From the NCBI GenBank assembly GCA_014529385.2, contig CM043969.1:29220946-29284945 (forward strand): 64,000 nt of DNA. The letters run 5' to 3'. This DNA is from Adiantum capillus-veneris. Taxonomy: Eukaryota; Streptophyta; Polypodiopsida; Polypodiales; Pteridaceae. The position numbers and the translations under genes are program-made. Below are positions 32,785 to 44,627 of the stretch, in pieces (positions within the stretch are counted from its first letter, which is position 1; every line of letters starts with the position of its first letter). A model generated the notes under the pieces. It made no database searches. It was not told the DNA's origin and worked only from the letters and a program-made list of their open reading frames with translations.

Positions 32785-32816
<32 letters not shown>
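32785..32816. repeat. (TC)16 tract at LINE 3' end
   Basis: A pure tract directly after the LINE terminus. Confidence 0.95.
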
Positions 32817-32823
<7 letters not shown>

Positions 32824-34140
32824 AATCATATTATATGGGTATGGAACATTAGGCATGACCTTCTTCAAGAAAGGTATGCTCTTAAAAGAGCAAAGGTATA
32901 AACAAAGTAAGTTGGTAGGAAGTGAATAAGAAGGTTCCAATTTTCAAGGACTAATTTGAATTGAAGCTCTAATGGAGATTACTAAGACTAATCGTCGGTT
33001 GATTCACCAAAGAATTTTTGGATGGTGCAACTAATTCTAGTAATCCATCCCTTAGCATTTTGTTTTGATGTGGCAAGAAGAGAATAAGAAAGGTGCTTCC
33101 ATCCTAACAGTGATTATTTGACTTATATTTGAACAACTAGTAACTTTCACTATGCTCAAATTTGAGGCACCATGTTTCCAAAATTTTATTTACCCTTCTA
33201 TCACTATAGAGAAGATATCATGGAGCTTATTATTCATAGACAGACAAGCTTTTTCTAAGCTTGGAGTTCCATTGCAAAGAGAGTTCATAAAGAATGTCAA
33301 GCCAACACCCTAGCCATGCATTTCCCGTCCTTTGGCACAAAATCATTCTCCTTCGGCTTCTTTACCTTATTCCAATCCCTTTTAGTGCCAACACTAACTT
33401 AAGTCCTACCTAATTGCTGAGCATCTACAAGGGCCTTGACATCCACACTGAGCGCACGTGATCAAAGTGATACACTTTATAGTTAGACATTGCCAGAGAT
33501 CACGGACTACTCTATCGCGACAAACAAACAGTTGTCCTCCTCTGCAAGAGGGAAGTCAGTTATAGGCTATTGGTTCAAGCATCTTCATTGGTATGATTTG
33601 GAGAGCAACTAGGTATGCAAATGTGCATGCAATGCAACCCGTGAAGTTATCACACGGGAGAATCAATTTACGAGTAAGAAGGTGCAACCCCATTAAGAGG
33701 CCACTCAAAAATTGCCTTTGATTAACTATGCGAATTTTCTTTTGCAGGTGATTAATTTTTCAAAAGAAAAAATTCTTTGAGGTTCCTAGAAAATGGAGTA
33801 TATATTTATGTTTTTTGTGTCTCTTAAGAATTAAGTTTGGGCCTTTATGCATATACCTTAACTACTAACCTACGATTTGGAATGTTATAAAGATGCAGAG
33901 CATTTTATTTACGTCAATGGAATAAGTGGTCCTTAAAGTATCTCCTAAATGGAATCCAAATAAAAAAAAGGTATACCTATGCCTTCAAAATAAATTACCC
34001 ATTAATTAGTTACTGAGATTCTTTTTTGCATTTGAAGGGAATCTACTAATTGGAAAGCAAAAGATGTATTTCTTTTGCCATCACAGCTCCATGACACCAT
34101 CGTTGGTGTGCACACGCCTGCGCCGCCCTCTCCCACCATC
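32817..34140. other. Unassigned AT-rich sequence
   Basis: I see no supported gene or repeat terminus on either strand in about 1.3 kb. It may be old, unrecognisable transposon sequence. Confidence 0.4.
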
Positions 34141-34154
34141 TTGCACTCCACCGA

Positions 34155-34196
<42 letters not shown>

Positions 34197-34740
34197 CTGC
34201 TCACAAGTCTCTCTTGCAGACGAGTCGCACCCTGCTATTCCCCATCATGGAGCTCAAAGAAGGTTATTCTCCAGTCTATCTCACCACCATCGATGGCTTT
34301 GCTATGCTCCCTGCCTTGCACTCGTTTGTAGAAGGACGCACACGAGCCCTCCCACCTAATGGGTCTCCCCTACAACAACCACTATCGCTAAGTCTGCACC
34401 TCCGCTCGCTGCCCTGGTGTGTGCACCCTCACCGTTGTGAAAAGATCCCGTGGTTGTCTCCCTGCTCTGCAAAACAAGGGACAAAACGCCGTGTTGTACA
34501 CGCACTCACAATCACCCTGCAAGCACACATGTGTGTGCGTGCGCGCACACACACACACACACACACCCAAGTCCTCTCTCTCCATCTTCGATCGTGTGCC
34601 TCTTTCTGAGCACCTTCACCCTCATGTATCATCTCCCTGGCTAGCTCCACAGCCCTCACAGGCACCACCTCTGCCTCTGCCTCTGCCCTGACTAATCACA
34701 GCAATAGAGGGTTGTTTCTGCTCATCGGCTATACTTTTCA

Positions 34741-34801
<61 letters not shown>

Positions 34802-35064
34802 GCCCAGTTCACATGCGCGAACCATTCTGCACGTTGTCTGCCCTGTCGTAGCCTACAACACCCACCCATACATATCCGGTGCACAATCTGCTGGACGCAA
34901 AATCAATGGCAAAAACATCTACCAATAAAATTTTCAATATCAAATTTGCATACAAGCTGAATCTTAGCTGATGCTCGTTCTTTGCAAGCTTCCCAAGGAA
35001 AGCAGGGCTCTGTGCGGAAGGAATAAATGATGAGACTGCCTACGTCTCCTCGTCCTGCAGTGAC

Positions 35065-35105
<41 letters not shown>

Positions 35106-35289
35106 CATTGTGCCTCGTGGGAGGGAGGGAGAGAGAATATTTTTCACCTCACTCCCCCCGCTCTTTTCACTTTTCACGCAAAATTTTACGCAAACATCTT
35201 CCTAGATCCTTCAAGATCCTTGGTAAAACTAAAGTGCTTCGTTAGGTATGTTCCATCGAATTGAGGTCGAATAAAATATTGGAAACTTA

Positions 35290-35321
<32 letters not shown>

Positions 35322-35740
35322 TTTCATGAAAGATACTTTGATTTTTTTACCTAAGAGTGTTTGGGATACCAATTGTCGTGGTTTAGTGGTGTACTTCCGC
35401 ATAAATTGGTTACCGATTGTAGTGCTTCAGAGGGGTACCTCGCCAAAAACCACAAGGAGTGTTAAGAGTATTGTGAAGCTCAATGTTCATGATTGTCAAT
35501 GTTATTAATTTTTTGTTGTTCCATTTTTATGTTTTTTTTTTTTTTTTTTAAAACATGCAAGTCTCCTTGCATAGGGGAGTTTGCAGAGTCCTCCCCAATT
35601 TTTATAATACGAGAGAACATGCCATTCCCACGGTAGCGTGCAATTTTTAGTGTGTTCATTAACTGCATTCTCAGTGTCAAAAATCAGAAAATGATAATGC
35701 TTACTCATTGCGCGATTGAATGTCTATCGCCAATAGACTT
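34141..35740. repeat. Microsatellite-rich region
   Basis: This contains (CT)n at 34158-34193, (CA)n at 34546-34566, (CT)n then (CA)n at 34743-34801, and (GA)n at 35067-35101 and 35298-35321. Poly(T) lies at 35534-35548. Long open frames here encode only Ser-Leu, Thr-His or Glu-Arg runs from the tracts and are not genes. Confidence 0.8.
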
Positions 35741-35744
35741 CCTT

Positions 35745-38700
35745 GCATCAACAATGTTGGGCATCTCCTGCACATAACCCGCTGCAAGAGACGACATCCC
35801 AGGGAGGATACCCTTCAAGAAGATTTTGTGCTATTGTGAGAACACCACATTTTGTATACATATCGATCAAACCACCACCAAGCATGAAATCTTACTCCCA
35901 ACAACCGTTGACTAGCGATCATATCGTGAAAAAATATCTATGGTTGTGTACGTGATTGCATCTGCTGACCCGCATGCCTTCCAAATTCCTGTGTAGGCGT
36001 AGTTGATTGCGTCTGGATATAGACCCTTCCTGCAATCTTGTGGCGGGTTCCGCACAAGAAGCTTGCATAAGGTCAATAGCCTTCAAGGTGCAAGCATAGG
36101 TGAATGCATTTGTAGAAACGCCTTCCGTTTGCATCTGCTTCATGTTGTGTGTATTATGGGAAAAGTGCATTCCAATGCTTTGCATCCACTGAAAATATCC
36201 TAGAGCTTTCTGGCCCAGCTCTTGTTGCACACATCCCACAATCAGTGCATTCAAAGAGGCGACTTTCCTGGAAAGAAGCTCCTCCAGGACTTTTTGTGCT
36301 TTGTCAAGCGCACCACATCTGGCATACATATCGCCCAAGGCATTGCCAAGCACCATGTGACTAACAATATCAGTCTCAATTGTTGTGTCCATAAGAGCAT
36401 CTTGCGTAGAGCTACATGCCTTCGAGATGCACGCATAGGTGATTGCATCTGAAGAGAGGTGCAATTGGAAAGAGGCCCTCCCGTCGCATCAACTGAAAAC
36501 AGCCTAGAGCTTTCTGGCCTGCTCTCGTTTGCGCACATACCACAATCAGTGCATTCCAATTGTTGTCTTTGCCTACTTCTCCAGAGATGCTGCATGCTTT
36601 CAAAAGAAAGGTGAAGGTGAGACTATCTAGAGAGATTCCCTGCCGCCGTTGCATGCCTTCAAAGCCACAATCTTCAAGATGCATGCATAGGTGATTCCAT
36701 CTGAAGAGAGGCCTTCACTGGTTGTTTTCAAAACCACATTTGACATACATATTGACCAAGATAGTGTCAAGTACGACATCTTTTTTCAACGGCCTCTGAC
36801 TAACAATGTGATTGTGAATTTTTGTGCCCATATCAGCATCTTGCGTAGAGCCACATGCCTTCAAGGTGCATGCATAGGTGATTGTAGCTAGAGAGAGGCC
36901 CTCGCTTTGCATACACATCAACCAAGACAGAGCCAAGCACGACATCTCTTTTCAAGAGAATCTGACGAACAATATAATTGTGATTTTTATTGCCCATATC
37001 AGCATCTTGCGTAGAGCCGCATGCCTTCAAGATGCATGCGTAGGTGATTGCATCTGGAGAGAAGACCTCTCTTCGCATACGTATCAACCAAGACAATGCC
37101 AAGCACGACACCTCTTATCAAGAGCCTCTGACTAACAACATAGTTGTAAATTCGTGTGCCTATATCAGCATCTTGCGTAGAGCCACAATCTTCAAGATGC
37201 ATGCATAGGTGATTCCATCTGAAGAGGCTTCACTTGGCACTCAAGCCTCCAAGACAGTGCCAAGCACAACAACTTTTTTCAACAGCCTCTAGTGGCCGGG
37301 CTGCGACCTCTCTTCGCATACATATCAACCAAGACAGTGCCAAGCACGAAACCTCTTATCAAGAGCCTTTGACTAACAACATAGTTGTGAATTCGTGTGC
37401 CCATATCAGCATCTTGCGTAGAGCCACAATCTTCAAGATGCATGCATAGGTGATTCCATCTGAAGAGAGGCCCTCGCTTCACTTGGCACTCAAGCCTCCA
37501 AGACAGTGCCAAGCACAACAGTTTTTTTCAACAACCTCTAGCGGCTGGGCTGCGTTCCTGCCTTGGCTTTACAAAGCTATAGAGAGCCCTCTTTTCAAGA
37601 GCCTATGAGTAACAACATAGTTGTTAATTTTTTGTGCCCACATCAGCATCTTGCATAGAGCCACAGTCTTCAAGATGCATGCATAAGTGATTCCAACTAA
37701 AGAGAGGCCGCCCTCACTGAGCCCTCGCTTCACTCGTTGTTTTCAAAACTTGGCCCTTCAAGACAGTGCGAAGTAGGACAGCTTTTTTCAACAGCCTCTA
37801 ACGCGGGCTGGGCTGCATTCCTACCTTGGCTTTAGAAAGCTATAGAGAGCCCTGCATCTCCCTGCAAGCTTGTAAAAATAGCCAAGAGTCCACGCTTCGG
37901 CCCTTCTCCCTGTGCGTATCGCTATCCTAGGTGCATCGATAAAACGATGGAGCCCGTGTGAAAGTCTGCCACGTTGGCCCTCCCTTGCTGGACATATCCT
38001 CTTATAAGTGCAGCCCAAGAAACTACATTTGGGGAGAAACCCTCCCTCCGCATTCGTTGAAAACACCCCTTAGCTTCCTGGCCCTGCCCCTGTCGGGCAT
38101 ATACTATAATCAGTGCAATTAAGAGACTTCATTCCGGACATAAAGCTAGTCAAGAACTTGTTGTGCTTTCAAAAGTACACCACACTTGGCATACATGTCA
38201 AGAAAAGCCTTGCCAATCACGACATCTTTTAGTAACAGTCCCTGCATAACAATCTCATCATCAGTCTGCTTGCCCATGATAGCGTTTTGCATAATGCCAC
38301 ATGCCTTCAAAACACAAGCATAGGTGACCGCATCCGGAGAGAAGCCCTCACTTTGCATCCGATAAAAACAGCAAAGCACTTCTTGGCCCTGATCTTGTTG
38401 GGCATATCCTGCAATCAATGCATTCCAAGAGACTGCATCCCAGACATAAAGCTCGTCAAGAACTTGTTGTGCTTTGGAAAGTACACTACACTTGGCATAC
38501 ATGTCAACCAAAGCATTACAAAGCACGACAGTTTTTTGCAATAGCCCCCGACTAACAAGCTCATCATGAATTTGTTTTTCTGTGTCGTTGTCTTTCAAAA
38601 TGCCATATGTCTTCAAAATGCAAGCATAGGTGACCGCATCTGGAGAGAAGCCATCACTTCGCATCTGCTAGAAACATCCCAATGCTTCTTGGCCCTGCCC

Positions 38701-39290
38701 CTGTTGGGCATAACCTGCAATCAACGCATTCCAAGAGACCGCATCTCGATCAGAACAAGCTCATCAAGAACTTGTTTAGCTTTCAAAAGTACACCACACT
38801 TGGCATACATGTCAACCAAAGCATTGCCAAGCATGACAGTTGTTTTCAACAGCCCCTGATTGACAATCTCATCGTGAATTTGTTTGCCCATATCAATGTC
38901 TCGCAGAATGCCACATGCCTTCAAAATGCAAGCATAGGTGACTGCATCTGGAGAGAAACCCTCACTTCGCATACAATGGAAACAATTCAAAGCTTCCTGG
39001 CCCTGGCCTTGTTGGGCATATCCAGCAATTAATGCAGTCCAAGAGATGACATCTCGGGTGGGAAGCTCGTCTAGAACTTGTTGTGCTTTCCAAAGTACAC
39101 CACAATTAGCATACATGTATACCAGCGCATTGCCAAGCACGAAATTCTTCTCTAACAACCTCTGACTGCATCCGGAGAGAGGCCCTCGCTTCGCAAGTGA
39201 TGAAAACAGCCCATAGCTTTGTGACCCTGCCCATGGCGGGCATATCCTGCAATAAGTGCAGTCCAACCGACGACATCCCGGACTGCACCT
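35745..39290 (-). pseudogene. PLS-type pentatricopeptide repeat (PPR) gene, decayed
   Basis: The minus strand from 39290 reads successive PPR motifs: GNALVYMYANCGVLWKAQQV, DVISWTALIAGYAQQGQGQE, MRSEGFSPDAVTYACILKAC, GKQIHDEIVNQGLLKTTVM, and so on. The best parts are 39266-38721 and 38664-38146, in different frames. Below 38100 the gene is poorly preserved (37500-38100), but PPR motifs return at 37518-35745 with many frame changes. Nothing like an E or DYW domain is visible at the C-terminal end. Plant PLS proteins usually bind organelle RNA and guide C-to-U editing. The wording resembles fern PPR families. Most likely a pseudogene, possibly two merged copies. Confidence 0.8.
36690..37720 (-). 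repeat. Internally reduplicated PPR units
   Basis: The word CTTGCGTAGAGCCAC (or close variants) recurs near 36840, 37005, 37170, 37415 and 37645, each followed by CTTCAAGATGCATGC. The spacing of about 165 bp, then 230-245 bp, is shorter than a full PLS triplet (about 300 bp). Units have therefore been duplicated and shortened. Confidence 0.7.
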
Positions 39291-40952
39291 AGCTAATTAG
39301 TATGTGGTCTCACCCAAAGAATAGGTCATGGTGTTGGACACTACTGGCCCCCGGGAAACAATGAAGAAGACCTCCTTTCTGCATCGCGGTTCTCATGTAT
39401 CATTCAGACAACCAGATGCATATAGCTTGCCTGATGGAAAGTACGCCGAGAATGCATGCGACATCTTTGTGTAGCTCTCCTTCCAAGTACAAATTTTCCC
39501 CTACAAATACAAGCTCTGGTCATCAATCTATAATGTGTATGAAAGCCAAACTCCACTCCAAAACAGCCTACATCCAGATCTCCTGATTTACCACAAGTGA
39601 GCTATAATGCATAGTCTGCGTGGTCAGCTAATGCAAGGAAGGCATCCATAACTCCCTCGATGTCTGAATCCGAGACATCCGAGCTCACTTTGATGATTGT
39701 CACATGGGTTGCCAAATCGCTCTGCAATTTGTACATTTACAACAGCCAATGAATCAAATATACTCAGCACTATCCCAGTCTCAGTCCACAATAGCACTCA
39801 TTCCCCTAGACTATGGTCTCTCCCCGTGATTACCGTGACATTGAGCATTATCTCATCCTCCTGCATCTATGCTAAGTAGTTGACGTCGTATCCTCTCAAC
39901 TGTAATATAATTGCTTTTGGTCGGCGTAGCTTTTGCCCGTTGTTTTTTTTAGCGCTGGGCCATTGAGCGCTAGAGCCACGTGGGTTGTTGACGGGCCAAG
40001 GATTGCGAAATAGCCTCTACGCTAACGAAGTAAAGAAACGAGTTGTAATAAAAATTTGGCCCACCTCTCCGTTTTTCTCTCCCCTCGACTTGTCTAATCC
40101 TCCCATTAAAGATATCTCCCAAGATTCGCTTTAATACAAATGAAACCAAAATTACCAGGACCTTCTGGCGAGATTCTTGCTCTCTTTGTTGCTTTGTTAT
40201 TGGGCTAACTTCTAGATATCTAGCAATCCAATTAATTTATTGGACTTGTCCCATCAAGCGCCCCCCCTCCGACATTGCTCCGTCAGTTGACTGACCTCCC
40301 CAATGCTAAGAGGTTTGCAGCATGAAGCAAGAGCTTTCCTTCATCAGATCATCTGCATCGCCACTCTCACCATCGTGTGGAGCTGCCCTGAGCTCCCCCT
40401 ATTCACACCCCAACAAAAAAATATATCTGCCGCGTCGACACACGACGACATGTCTCCCTCTCTGGCTCTCTCTTTGCTCTTCGTCGCATGCCCTGCTTTT
40501 TCTGTTTAGAGCGATCCGAGTTCCAACATCTCTCTAACCCTGCAGTTCGAAAGAAAGAGAATCCCTATTGTTGCCAACATCGTCTTGCCCCCCCAAATCC
40601 GCGGCCATAGCTAAGTGCTCTCCATTGTTGTGCCTGGAATATCAGTGTCTGACTCCACATTCGCCCTGAGTTATCACATATATGCTTGCTCCGAACCTGT
40701 AATTTCAAGAAAAAATTCAAAATAACTTTCATAGGGAGCTAGTCCCATACTTCAGCTATTTGACAAGCATTCTTTCAGCTTCAACGGAGACAACAACGCT
40801 ATAAGCTTTGATGTGAGCTGTTCCACTCAATGCCTCACCATGCAAGAGCCCTCGACTATCGCACTGTTGACACGATACAAACCAAGAAACTCTCTCCCTC
40901 TCCTTGCCTTCACGAACACGTCCTGCTCCTCCACCAAAAGGCTCAGACTCTC

Positions 40953-41008
<56 letters not shown>

Positions 41009-42679
41009 TGCCATCTCCATCTGTCTCTGCCTCACACAGTTGCAATGCTTTCATTTCGCTATAGGACAGAAATGTGCACAACAAAATCTTCCTCTCCATC
41101 GTAATGCCGCCTTCTCTTGATGCACAGAAAATCTCTCCCCCTCTCTCTACGATCGTTGACACACAGCATGTCTCTTTCTCTCTCTCCCTCCGAGTGTCAT
41201 TTTTTCATTTTTCCTCCCCAAAGCCAAGAGAGCATCTTCTCCATGCCTGCCACCTGGATTGCTAGCCCTTTTCCATTTCTTTTCTTTTCTTTTTAACCAA
41301 TGATAAACGTTAACTTTCTTTACTCCAAGCTCAAAAGTCGCCTAGTGACCTCCAGCTACACGACTCCACCCCACCCCTTTCGATTTTCCTCCCTAACCAA
41401 TTGGCATCTCATTTAGATTCCTATTAAAAAGACAGGCGTGCATACCTACTGGCTTCAAAATTACATAGTGCAAGGACACTAAAAAACGTGAAAGAAAAAT
41501 TAAGGCAAAAAAACACAAATGTAATAATGTGGACTTGACCATCTCTCTTTATATAAACACAAAAAAGTTTTTTTGACTTTCCACTTCCATGTGTCTTTTC
41601 ATTTCCTAAACTCACCCTTCACTTATTTCTTTTTGATGTTTTGAAAATATTTTTAATTTTCTGATATTGAGGAGACCTAAAATTGCTTCCAAAAAAATAA
41701 ATTCTATAGCCCTACACTCTCTAGGCCTCACTCTCCCAAGACTTCAAGACCGAGGAGACAGAAAGGCTAGAAAAAGGTAAGGAATAACAAAAGAAATGAA
41801 GGATGCTCACAACAAACTACTTGTTTATATATTGCTTATATACAAAACATAAAATCTTTTGACTTTCTAGTACCTCAAAGGCTTTTCATCTCCCACACCA
41901 TAACCCTTCACTTTTTTGGCCTATTAAAGCATTGGCCTTAGTGTTGGGCTCGTTTGGGCGTCCTAGTGTCTATGGCGTCCACGTGGAGATTGGAGGCGTG
42001 TGAAAATTTGCAGAGCCTTAAAGGTTGTAAGGTAGTCTACGACTCGGCGACTACGTCTAAGATAGTGATGGGGCTAATCTGTACGTGTTTGACGTGGTGC
42101 ACTGCAGGAGGAGGTCAAGGGCTCACCTGAGTAGCACCCAGGGGCTGCCACCCGCCTTCCCATTGTTTTCTCTCACTACATGCGCATGCGGAGCAGCCTC
42201 GAAGTTTGTTGAGCCTTAAAGACAGTCCGTTGTACTAGGCGAAGGTTCGACGGTCGATGGAGAACGATTGGAAAAACTGTGCGTATTTCAATTACCCCCT
42301 CAGGATGACATATCGTCATGGCCACGCGTTGAAGGCACAGTTGCAAAGGTCTGATTTTTTAATAGCGCTCCCTTGTGGTAGGGAAGAGAGAGAAGCAATG
42401 AGGCAACGTTGAGAGAGGGGACCGTCTGCTTTTTGAGGAGTAAAATTTGGAAATCAAAATATAAAATTGTTTAAGCCCTTTGATTGAGAGACTCTGTCTC
42501 ATCACTGAGATTCCCAATGTAGAAAATAGTGAGTCGTGAGGTAACTACACCTCAAAGGGGTGCAGTTGGCATTACCCCCCACCTCGAGTAACTGCTTAAC
42601 AATGCACGTGCGTGTGGCTGTGAGGTTGAATGGGTAAAATTGTCATGTGACGAATTACCCCCCTCCGTGTGGGGGTCCC
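39291..42679. other. Region without supported genes
   Basis: Short frames exist but none has a motif I recognise. A (CT)n tract lies at 40946-41005, and AT-rich sequence at 41280-41900. The first few hundred bases upstream of the PPR pseudogene could include its old promoter or N-terminus, but I see no evidence for it. Confidence 0.45.
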
Positions 42680-44080
42680 CTTAATACCATGCCGTTTTCA
42701 ATTTTGAAAACCCTGTCAACCTCAAAAGAGAGAGAGTCTTTCTAAAATGCACTTCTAGCCTGTCTAAGGCTTAGACCTTTGAGGACTCTTTGTGTCAGTG
42801 GCTCATGGTGAAGTAGAGAATTGAAGGTGAAATCAATTACGTGGCCATCATTCCCAATATTAAAAAATAACAAGTATGATCTCCTTTCTCTCGATTTAAT
42901 AACATGCCGTCAGTGTCTCGGAAAAATGTGTCTCAGCTTAATATCGTGCCGTCTTCAATTTCCAAAATGCCGGTTCAGCGCAAGGCGAAAAGGAGAAACT
43001 CCGCCCCAAAATAGAGAAAAATAGTGTAAAAGCTTAAAAAGTAACCTAATTTTCTAAATTTTCCTCTAGGCAAAAATAAGGAAAGACATTGTGTATGTTT
43101 GAGAAAATGTTTTTTTCCGAACATTGCATGCCGTTTTCGATTTCGAAAATGCTGTCAACCTCTACAATTTCCAAAATGCCGATTGAGCGCAAGGAGAAAA
43201 GGAGAAATTCCACCCCAAAATAGAGAAACATAGTGTAAAAACCTAAAAAAGTAAGCTAATTTTCTAAATTTTCCTCTTGGCAAAAATAAGGAAAGGCATT
43301 TTGCATGTTTGAGAAAATGTTTTTCCCCGAACACAGCATGTCGTTTTCGATTTCGAAAATGCTGTGAATCTCAAAAGAGAGAAAGTGTTTCGCTGCAGGC
43401 AGTGTTACGAAAAAATGTGTCTCAACTGAATTCCATGCCGTTTTTTATTTCGAAAATGTCAACCTTAAAAGAGAGAAAAAAAGTGTAAAAACGCAAAAAA
43501 TATGACCTAATTTTCCAAAATTTCCTCTCGAAAAATTTTGTCAAGGAGAAATGTGTCTCGACCTAATACCATACCCTATTCAATTTTGAAAATGCTCTCA
43601 ACCCCAAAAGAGAGAAAAATAGTGTAAAAACCCATGAAAAAATTAGCCTGGTCTTTAAAATTTCTCGACATTTTTGACATTCAAAATGGTATGGTGTTAA
43701 CCCGAGGCACATTTTCCTCGAATACTGCTTGGCAATCTTGAGGCTATGGTACAAACATATTTCAAGAGGAAACTTCAAAAAATTAGGCTGTTTTTTAAAT
43801 TTTTACACTATTTTTGTCTATTTTGGGGCAACATTTCTCCTTTTTCCATGCCCTCAATTGGCACTTTTAAAATTGAAAACGGCACGATATTAAGACGAGA
43901 CACATTTTCCTCGAACACTAAAGAGGAATTTCAAAAAATTAGGCTACTTTACAAAATTTCAACACTATTTTTTGTTTATTCTAGGGTAACGTTTCTCCTT
44001 TTTCCCAAATACTATTGTGCCCTCGAGCGGCATTTTTGAAATTGAAACCGGCACACTATTAAGACGACACACAATTTACG
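42680..44080. repeat. Cluster of direct and inverted repeats (~130-240 bp units)
   Basis: Units at about 42960-43140 and 43160-43340 share CCCCAAAATAGAGAAA, TAATTTTCTAAATTTTCCTC and the palindromic GTTTTCGATTTCGAAAATGC. From 43745 to 44070 the same blocks appear reverse-complemented, for example TTTTTACACTATTTTTGTCT and TATTTTGGGGC. The two arms could fold into a long imperfect hairpin. Related single units occur at 46680-46820 and 46975-47115. Confidence 0.75.
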
Positions 44081-44627
44081 ATGAGCACTGGTTTTCGGAA
44101 TATCCTTTTCCCACCAAGTGGTCAGGAAAAATCATTTTCTCGAGCATGTAAATTTCTTTTTGCTAAGTTTGTCAAGAGAAAATTTTAGGCTCGTTCGTTC
44201 GCTATTTCTATGGTGTTCAACACATGAACATGGGAACCCTAGACCATTAACACACACTTTTCCACTAGTTCATTAATCCCTTTGAATTTGATGTCACATG
44301 TTGTTGATGTTGCATGTGTCTAAATGTGTCAAATCCATTTATGTGTCAAATCCATTTGATAGATGTGATAGTAGGTTAGCTTTAAGACATAGTAAACCGT
44401 TGAGAAAGGCCCTTAAGGGAGCTTGTTGTATATAAGTGGTCTTGATGCTTCAAAAATTAGTTAAAAGCATCCCTCTCCCTTGTTGATCCTAAGATGCTTG
44501 TGACTCTCTCAAGTATTATTTCTATGAACTTATTCATCCTTTAGCTAAAGCATGTTCTTTATCCTTTGCTTCTTTTGAACACATCAAGTAATAATTTTGT
44601 GAACATTATTTACCATCCTCTCTTAAT

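Noticed and set aside
34141-35110. Open frames of Ser-Leu, Thr-His, Cys-Val or Glu-Arg repeats
   Set aside because: They are translations of dinucleotide microsatellites, and the same happens at 23041, 28881, 30750, 40950 and 48750. No other coding signal exists.
36690-37720. Regularly spaced repeats resembling a CRISPR array
   Set aside because: The repeated words are parts of PPR motifs, spacing is uneven, spacers are also similar to each other, and the DNA is plant nuclear.
42821-44039. Small ORFs in the repeat cluster
   Set aside because: They repeat with the DNA units and change frame between units, so they follow repeat structure and not protein conservation.
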